From: Cudoniella acicularis
Taxonomy: Eukaryota; Ascomycota; Leotiomycetes; Helotiales; Helotiaceae
Length of the DNA: 16,254 nt
Assembly (NCBI GenBank): GCA_013054445.1
Contig: JAAMPI010001302.1
Location: 1-16,254, forward strand
Reading direction: 5' to 3'
Of this stretch, positions 10,269 to 16,254 are shown piece after piece (positions within the stretch are counted from its first letter, which is position 1; the number at the start of each line of letters is the position of its first letter). The notes beneath the pieces are model-generated. The model saw nothing but the letters and a program-made list of their open reading frames with translations. It was not told where the DNA came from and did not search any database. A program made the translations under genes and the position numbers.

Positions 10269-12452
10269 ATGGACACGCTCACTCACCTACCAAAGAAACC
10301 CTATCTTTGTATTTTCCATGGCGATGGGTTCAAGGAATTCGACTACGAAGAATGGAAATGGGTACAGGAAGGCTGGCCTACACTATCTTATGCTAAACTC
10401 TCGGCTGCTGAAGGATGTCTGATATGCTTGCTGGTTTGCAAAAGTGTCGCCTTTTATGACTCAGTCAACAATCGATGGGAGCAATTTAGCTCTTACTCTC
10501 CATCAGATATAGTGTTCAAATGGGATCGCGGCGAAATGGGTAATATTGCTAATCTCTGGATCCGACACAGAGATCTCAACCGTTCAAACCGTCCGGAGAT
10601 ATTGCTCGATGTATACGTGCATAAAGGTATGTCGACCCTCCAAAACCCCAAAAGAAATCCAATCCGTGCTTGGAGAAATGGATTCATATTATCTAGATTC
10701 CATGTTACCGAACGGCAGCCCCTTTTTGTATTTGAATACCAAATCTCGGGCGCATATCTGCTCAGACCCCTTCAGCGACGCCTCGATCAGTGTCATTCAG
10801 CAATGGCTAGACATCTGTCACGACACGCATGAACATTGCCGAATGGTTTCATCAAACGAAGATTCACAGTTGCCTACCCGTGTTCTAGACATCGGACTCT
10901 CTTCAGAGTCTTCGATTTGTTTGTTGGAATCAAATGGTTCTAGAGGCAAATATATCGCTCTCAGTCATTGCTGGAGTAGTCAACATGAGTTTTGGGGAGC
11001 GGGGACAACTACGCCTCTGCTGAAGACTACAATATTGACGCTCGAAGCACATAAGGACGGTATTCACTGGAATCGCTTATCGAATACATTCCAGGATGCC
11101 ATCAAACTTACTCGACTCCTCGGTATACATTATATCTGGATAGACTCCCTATGTATAATACAAGGCGATGCGGCAGAATGGCTTATCGAATCTGCCAAAA
11201 TGGAGTCCGTCTATGGAAACGCTCACCTAGTCCTCGCTGCCACAGATGGACACAACGGGGAACATGGGTTTCCTATGCGTCCAGAAGCTCACCAAGTTTC
11301 GATTTGTGATGAGAATGATATTTCTCATCATCTGTCGTTGCGCAGGTCGGTGTATTCTCATCATTTTGCCCTCACGGTGGGCCAGTATGCATGGCAGGCC
11401 CCACTGGTGCAACGAGCGTGGGCTTTCCAAGAACGCCTTTTGGGCCTCGTGTGTTGCACGTTTGTGACACCGAGCTCATCTGGGAATGCGGTACTGCAAC
11501 GTGGTGTGAATGCACCCCTGGGGAATGGGAACCGACCGTAAAATCAATCACCAGAAGGTTACCAAAGGTCAGTGATCCTTGGACACTGCTAGATCTATGG
11601 AGTGAAGCCGTGCTCTGGTATACAAGCACCGACCTGACTTACTGGCCAGACAGACTAGTAGCAATATCAAGTCTGGCAAGACGATTCCAGGCAGATACAC
11701 TGGGGCGTTACATTGCTGGATTATGGGAAAGCCATCTCGTGCATGGGCTTCAATGATCAAACACCGGCACACCACCAGCTTCGAAACCGGACTGCACCAA
11801 GCTGTTATCCGCAGGCCCCTCTTGGTCATGGGCATCGGGCGGCAGGGCTGTAAATTATCCACCTTCTCATTATCAAGGCGTGCAAATCCAACGAGCTGAG
11901 ATTCACAAGATTGACATTGAATTCGAGTCTCCGGAAGCGCCTCTCGGAAGGTTAAAACACGGAGAAATCACCATGACAGTACAGCTGCTTCCTGTCATGT
12001 TCCAGAAAGCAGAGTATGTCTTTAGCAGCTCTGAACCTATTTTCATGGGATTTCTACTCACGGATAGAAACGAAGAGTTTCGATTCGTATACGACCGATA
12101 TATTCATGAGGAGGGTAGTGCGACCAGACTACTTGACGTGCAAGAACCTGCGCATTTAATATGGCTACAATCCAACGTGCCAGACGAAGAAGCCATTGAT
12201 ACAGCTATTAAGCTTGATGAGACAGCAGCTAAAACAAGGTCGATTTCAGAAGCGAATATTCAAGATTCCGAGATGAGAAATAAATCTGACGATGCAGATA
12301 CCGGGCCTTCCGAGATCGCGCTAGTTTTGAAGAAGGCTGAAAAGGAAGCGGAATATTGGAGGATTGGACTCCTTGTTGCTAGAGGTGAGCGGCCATCAGT
12401 TTTAAAACAATGCTTTGCGTCTATTGCGAGGGAGACTATTGTTTTAATTTGA
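10269..12452 (+). pseudogene. HET-domain (heterokaryon incompatibility) protein, frameshifted and with an internal stop
   Basis: Proteins with this domain (PF06985) mediate self/non-self recognition and cell death on hyphal fusion. Exon 1 is 10269-10626 and exon 2 starts at 10697. Splicing at GTATGT...TAG joins residue 119 to the domain frame (about 705 codons in total). Visible motifs are YIALSHCW (residues 205-212), an LSNTFQDAIKLTRLLG helix, YIWIDSLCIIQ (265-275), an ESAKMESVYGNAHLVLAA segment, RAWAFQERLL (359-368), and then, in the next frame, RVLHVCDTELIWEC and PSWSWAS (11817-11837). Two lesions break it. One net base is missing at about 11442-11444, where GGG probably was GGGG, so the frame jumps right after ERLL. 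A TGA at 11754-11756 stands where this family usually has Trp (GL-W). Beyond that, the frame is open to the TGA at 12450. No intron explains either break. It lies between two solo LTRs. Either a sequencing error or an allelic null could account for the frameshift; both lesions together favour a pseudogene. Confidence 0.9.
10627..10696 (+). other. Predicted 70-bp intron in the HET gene
   Basis: The donor is AAG|GTATGT and the acceptor is ATCTAG|ATT. Removing 70 bases moves the reading from the frame of the N-terminal part to the frame of the HET domain, with a phase-1 split Asp codon. Length and donor are typical for ascomycetes. Without splicing, the first frame runs on to 10832 and loses the domain. 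Confidence 0.8.
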
Positions 12453-13081
12453 TTTAACTACTAATAGACTTGCAGTTTGGCGGCGTTATGAGTGAGGCGG
12501 CTTCCTCAATATATAAATTTCATAAAGAATAATAACCCTGAATATATGTACTGGCATAATATATTATATTTACTGTAGTAGAACTATAGGTACGAAAGGA
12601 GCTACTTAAATAGGAGCGGATATTTCAAGCTCTAACAAGACTAAATATGTTTCGCAGAAATATAATAGTGCAGTTTTCACTTAATGTTCGCCGTTTCTTC
12701 ACTTTGATCGGGTTTGTGTCCTAGTCCAAAACTTCAGTTATGCATTCATTTATAATAACATAAATTAAAACTTTTTCTTGAATTATCTAAGTAAGGCCCT
12801 ATTTGGCAACCACTATCTGAGAGTATCGGTATTAATTATATAAAAAATAAGATTGATTATATAATTATTGATTGTTAAAACTGTTGCAACCTCGGCTATA
12901 ATAAATATATAAAATGCAGGGTTGGATATCATATTAAATCGTCAAGACCTGTCCGGTCAGGGCTGAGAGTACTACTATCAGTCTATGCTAGCTCACTATC
13001 CTGCTGTGAAATGTGGAGGTTGTTGTGCGAACTTCTGGGAAGTCGATGAGGCTGGGAATTCTCATTATCAGGCAGCCTGAG
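12453..13081. other. AT-rich intergenic DNA downstream of the HET pseudogene
   Basis: No gene was found. There is a 9-bp perfect inverted repeat, taattatat/atataatta, at 12833-12841 and 12859-12867. Just before it, near 12793-12813, is ggccctatttggcaaccac, which resembles the start of some DNA-transposon/MITE ends, but no matching second end was found. The final ctgag (13077-13081) is the left copy of the target duplication of the adjacent LTR. Confidence 0.5.
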
Positions 13082-13269
13082 TGTTGGTACAACGGGGGAT
13101 ACTTCACTAAGGTCTTAATGTCTCTTGCAAAGTATTGATTCTGTGTGTGCAGGAAGGAAGGACGGATGGCTGAACAGGAAGGCAAGATATGCCCCCTTAG
13201 TCTACCACGTGACTACAGCACGGGCATCCCCTTCCTGTCCACGTCTAGCATCTACGAACTAACACTGAG
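13077..13269. repeat. Solo LTR, right copy (183 bp at 13082-13264), with 5-bp target duplication
   Basis: The LTR runs from TGTTGGT to ACTAACA (13082-13264) and is flanked on both sides by ctgag (13077-13081 and 13265-13269). This is a perfect 5-bp target-site duplication, as made by LTR-retrotransposon integrase. It is the inverted counterpart of 9834-10016, at about 96% identity (176/183). An intact duplication around one LTR shows insertion here followed by LTR-LTR recombination that removed the interior. One difference (ACC to ACT before AA) fits a single RIP-type change in this copy. Confidence 0.92.
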
Positions 13270-13958
13270 CTTGTGTTATAGCCGCAATATAGTAATATTG
13301 TCGGTATCCGGGCCGGTATATTAAGGAATCTCAAGTCATCAAAGGTTTATCTTGCCTCGTCGAAATATATATATTCTTTCGCGATTGAGTTGTCATGTAA
13401 CCTTCTGATAAAAACAGTTGAGGTATACCAGCTAATAATGGCTTAGTTTGCATGTTCTCAATCGAATCAACTAATGCAATGCTTGGGGCCGTCAATATCA
13501 CCGTCAAGTCTGGACTCTCCAGATTCTGTAATGTACTTTCAGCCTAGTTGAAGGGTCGTGTCTGAGGCTTTAAATGTTGGTAGTAGTGTCTACAGAATGG
13601 ATGGGTGGCTACATGAGACATGCAGACAAGTGAAAAAGCATTTTCGACTTCAGGAATATCGTAGCCGACCCGAAGGCGAGACGCGAGAAGCTACGTATAA
13701 TATTTATCACCAGACGCACAATCCAAACATCTCAAAAAATCGATTAGAGATTAATCGAAGGATCTGCTTTTCTCTTATTCCTCTATTTCACTTGGCACCA
13801 GGATGAGATGACTTTTACCGTCATTCCCAGCTCGCATACTCTAAGTGAAGCTTAACGTCGGGCCTTTGAAGTACGCTGGTGAGATGCTTCGTTTGAAGGA
13901 GGGCGCGAGAGAGATTGAGAAGCTGAAGGACCTGAACAGGGAATGCAAATAGCTGGAT
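13270..13958. other. Intergenic region downstream of the minus-strand gene
   Basis: No convincing gene was found. An 82-codon plus-strand frame at 13558-13806 starts at GTG, lacks recognisable features and is not called. The part nearest 13959 should hold the 3' UTR of the minus-strand gene. No clear polyadenylation signal was singled out. Confidence 0.5.
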
Positions 13959-15032
13959 TCAATCCCCTTCCACTCGTCTCCGTTTCGCAGGTCCGCCATC
14001 AGTGCTACATGCCGGTGTGGGTGCAGCCTGCTCTCGCTCTCGATACATATCAACTTGCTGCTTCACCAATGCCAACCGCTCACTCAGCCCCCAGTCCAGA
14101 ATATTATGCAACGCCCTCCGCAGATCCGCAACATCACTCTCCTCCTCCAAGTGATACCGCTTCACGACAGCCATCAACCAATCCGTCCTCCCTTCCACAT
14201 CTTCCGCCCAGTGGATATGTAGATGTGCAGCTTCGGCATTGATGACGCATGTAAAAGCCATGGACGCCACGTCTAGCTCGTCGGCCGTAGAGGAAATGCC
14301 AGCCCGCTCTATTGCTTTGCGCCGTGAATGGACCATGGCCGCGCCGTCCCGCCGCGCTTGGTCTTTCGCCAACTGCATCGACCCCTGAAACCCCTTCCAC
14401 TGGATCGTGAAGAAAGGACTAATAATCCCGCTTGAAAGTTCGGGCTCGAAGGTCAACAATGCCCTTTGTTGTGCGTTGTCGAAGGCATCCGGCTCGAATC
14501 CATACGTGATATCCGGTTTTGGATTCTTCACCCCGAAATCCGAGGGCGGGCGAGTCTCGCCGGCAGGGAAGGGGACAGAACCGCGCGCGAAATCTTTGTC
14601 GATGCTCCAGTCCAGATGATCGAGTTCGAATGATTTGAGGGTTGGCCTATCTGCCTCTTCACCAGAGAGCAGGACGCTCTCGTCGTCTCCCAAGCTTGCA
14701 GTGACCGTTCGGTCCCGTTTGACAAGAAAAGGCATCAGTCGTCCCGCAATAGTGGGCTCATTCCGTCTCTGCATTTTCGACAACGTCTTGGTAAACGCTT
14801 GCGCGGATTGTGGCTTCATGACCGAAGCGCGTTCCCCGCCAACAATTTGCTGAACCGCACCGCGCAGCAGATTTTTCTGGGCCAGTCGATCCTTTCCAGC
14901 AGCGGAATCTAAAAGCCCGATCAGGGTCATCTTTCGCCCATCATCGGCGGTTGATGTGTTTGTGCTCGTTGACGATCGTGATTTTCCGGAGACTGTCCTG
15001 TCGGGAGTCATGGGCATATGTGAAGGATCCAT
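13959..15032 (-). CDS. Fungal protein of unknown function, PD-(D/E)XK-like core (DUF7924-like), 357 aa
   Basis: This appears to be the only intact gene in the window. The ATG at 15030-15032 is the first Met in an open frame that extends upstream to 15284 without one. It begins MDPSHMPMTPDRT and ends at TGA (13959-13961). The first 40 residues are Ser/Thr-rich and probably disordered. A helical N-terminal part follows, with AQAFTKTLSKMQRRNEP (about 77-93). The core has PKPDITYGFEPDAF (172-185), then PFFTIQWKG (206-214), then a helix with QARRDGAA (225-232). This D...(E/Q)xK...Q arrangement resembles PD-(D/E)XK nuclease folds with Gln in place of the usual Glu, so catalysis is doubtful. I recall similar PFFTIQWK cores in uncharacterised fungal proteins; the DUF7924 label is from memory. 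The C-terminus carries PAKRRRVE (348-355), a likely nuclear localisation signal. Its GC and codon use look normal, with no sign of RIP. Confidence 0.8.
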   Translation of the reverse strand: MDPSHMPMTPDRTVSGKSRSSTSTNTSTADDGRKMTLIGLLDSAAGKDRLAQKNLLRGAVQQIVGGERASVMKPQSAQAFTKTLSKMQRRNEPTIAGRLMPFLVKRDRTVTASLGDDESVLLSGEEADRPTLKSFELDHLDWSIDKDFARGSVPFPAGETRPPSDFGVKNPKPDITYGFEPDAFDNAQQRALLTFEPELSSGIISPFFTIQWKGFQGSMQLAKDQARRDGAAMVHSRRKAIERAGISSTADELDVASMAFTCVINAEAAHLHIHWAEDVEGRTDWLMAVVKRYHLEEESDVADLRRALHNILDWGLSERLALVKQQVDMYREREQAAPTPACSTDGGPAKRRRVEGD

Positions 15033-15179
15033 TGCTTGGAGATTGGCAGACGTTAATAGGGTGAGAGGGGAAAGTTTTCGAAGTTGGCAGAGGGTTGGTA
15101 AAGATACGCGGCGGCGGAGGAGGCGGTTCGAATTTGAGGTTGATCTTGGAGATTCGTGGCAGGGTTTTGCGAGGTCTTG

Positions 15180-15189
15180 TATATATATA
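15180..15189 (-). promoter_or_regulatory. TATA-like element of the minus-strand gene
   Basis: A run of tatatatata lies about 150 bp upstream of the ATG at 15032 in an otherwise GC-balanced region. The position would allow transcription to start downstream of the non-ATG part of the open frame, supporting the chosen start. This is a guess from position and sequence alone. Confidence 0.4.
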
Positions 15190-15460
15190 GAGGATTGGGT
15201 CGATGTTCCAAGAGAAGGCGGCGATAAACGTATGCAACTTGTGTGCTGGGGAGAGTCTTGGCCTTTGCCCTGTATAAACAACAAGAAGTCAGAATTGTAC
15301 GCAAGTGAAGCTGATTAGGAGGGTTGGGGAATGCATTCGGTACCAGATCTTTGAAATCAGCAAAGGATCTTTTCGTGGGCATCGCTTTCGACCACCTGGC
15401 AACCAAGAAAGACGTACGTGCGTAGCGGCCGTATTCAAGATTGGGTGAGGGTGAGAAAAT

Positions 15461-15500
15461 GTTGGTGTTGTTGATTTTGTTGATGTTGTTGATGTTGATG
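15461..15500. repeat. Imperfect GTT/GAT trinucleotide repeat
   Basis: About 13 trinucleotide units built from gtt, gat, ggt and ttt follow one another, roughly 430-470 bp upstream of the minus-strand gene. In one minus frame it reads as a Ser/Thr-rich stretch, but that open frame (15289-15618) has no other support, so this is most likely a promoter-region microsatellite. Confidence 0.65.
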
Positions 15501-16254
15501 TCCTAAGGTTGTGTCTTGGCGAGGCTGAGGCTGAGATAAGGTTAGCAGCGGAGCCGTGCACCAAACAAAATAGCGCCTTGGCACTCGGCACCTCGAACAA
15601 CAACCATACTAACCACATTCTTCCCTTCCCATGCGCATCTTCGACAACGACTACAACTGCGCCCTTAAGTTTTTGTTTTGTTTGAACTCAATCCTGCAAT
15701 TCATATAGCCACATTCTCCTCACATTGGCTGAGCTATGCCCTTCAAATGTCATGTCATATAAAACACGCTTATACTCAATCCTATTCTGAAAGGTAGAGA
15801 AGACGTCCCTGACGTCTTACGCTACAGCGCAGGGAATCACCAGCATACTATCAATACCGTTACAAAGATGAATATATCTCACTACGCTTCTCTGTTGGCC
15901 CTCTTGATATAAGGGTAGACATGGCTTGCCGCTCTAGGATGAGCTTGTTCTCCTGAGATAGAACACCTTTCTAGTCGTGTATAACTTGTGTTGAGTCATG
16001 ATAATAGCAGTGATGAGTCGTCGGCTACAAGTTTAGTTGAGCCATCTAATGGTCTTTTCTCTACTGGATGATCCTTGGGCATGTGGAGAAATTGACTGAC
16101 CTACATATCAGAGGCAGATTCAAATAGTTATAGATAAAGCTAAACTTCAAGAAAGTAAGAATTTCATACTACGAAGTCGCCAAAAATAAGAGCGTATATA
16201 TATCCAAGTGCTCCCTACACCAGAAGGTGCAGAAATGAATGACAATATCTCTCG
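15501..16254. other. Intergenic region at the right edge
   Basis: No gene, RNA gene or transposon was recognised. The only distinct structure is a perfect 8-bp inverted repeat, aagacgtc-cct-gacgtctt, at 15800-15818. It contains two gacgtc (CRE/bZIP-like) half-palindromes and could be a regulatory site or a small hairpin. Only short chance frames are present. Confidence 0.5.

Noticed and set aside
10269..10832. Unspliced 187-codon protein
   Set aside because: It reads through a good GTATGT donor. Removing the 70-bp intron joins the frame to the HET domain, so the part after 10626 in this frame is an artefact.
11391..11756. Separate small genes at 11391-11756 and 11880-12452 (+)
   Set aside because: Both are pieces of the same HET coding frame, separated by the frameshift and by the TGA at 11754, as shown by continuous family-like motifs.
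12793..12870. MITE or DNA-transposon end (ggccctatttggcaacc plus inverted repeat)
   Set aside because: No matching opposite end or target duplication could be found nearby.
9829..13269. A cut-and-paste transposon with 183-bp terminal inverted repeats carrying the HET gene as cargo
   Set aside because: The outer flanks (tatac at 9829-9833, ctgag at 13265-13269) do not match. The right repeat alone has its own 5-bp duplication, and each repeat has TG...CA LTR ends. Two separate solo LTRs explain the data better.
13558..13806. 82-codon plus-strand open frame
   Set aside because: It starts at GTG, has no recognisable domain, and lies downstream of the minus-strand gene.
15033..15284. 84-residue N-terminal extension of the minus-strand gene
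   Set aside because: It has no ATG (it starts at TTG), and a TATA-like element lies inside it; the Met at 15032 is the first credible start.
15289..15618. 109-codon minus-strand open frame
   Set aside because: It includes a trinucleotide microsatellite and lies in the promoter region of the neighbouring gene; nothing resembles a protein family.

Overview
The window looks like chromosomal DNA of a filamentous ascomycete (Pezizomycotina). This rests on a 70-bp spliceosomal intron, a HET-domain gene, a Ty3/gypsy-type retroelement, and a 9.4-kb AT-rich block in which CpA and TpG are almost absent while CpG is kept. That last pattern is the signature of repeat-induced point mutation (RIP) acting at CpA. 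No genus or species can be assigned from the sequence.

Layout. Positions 1-9400 are one RIP-destroyed block. Its left end (1-960) is non-coding AT-rich DNA with internal repeats. It is followed on the minus strand by a retroelement whose Gag, protease, reverse transcriptase and RNase H can all be read in one frame (about 965-4625), with no integrase visible. A candidate LTR end lies at about 5060. About 140 bp further on, divergent and on the plus strand, is a RIP-killed MFS drug/metabolite efflux transporter of the 14-TM DHA type (5201-6920). From 6930 to 9400 there is only mutated DNA, including one frame that may be an unidentified decayed gene.

From about 9400 the base composition becomes ordinary. 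A HET-domain (heterokaryon incompatibility) gene occupies 10269-12452 (+). It has one intron and is broken by a 1-nt frameshift and an in-frame TGA. It sits between two 183-bp solo LTRs in opposite orientation (9834-10016 and 13082-13264). The right LTR has a perfect 5-bp target duplication and the left one has none. The seven differences between them are all transitions, and the left copy, nearest the RIP block, carries five CpA-to-TpA changes.

The right part carries one apparently intact gene (13959-15032, minus strand). It encodes a 357-aa fungal protein of unknown function with a degenerate PD-(D/E)XK-like core and a basic C-terminal nuclear localisation motif. The last 1.2 kb is its upstream region and intergenic DNA.

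No working pathway or operon-like system is visible. The window is best read as a subtelomere-like or transposon-rich accessory segment in which two decay processes overlap: saturating RIP on the left, and ordinary frameshift/nonsense decay of an immunity-type gene on the right.
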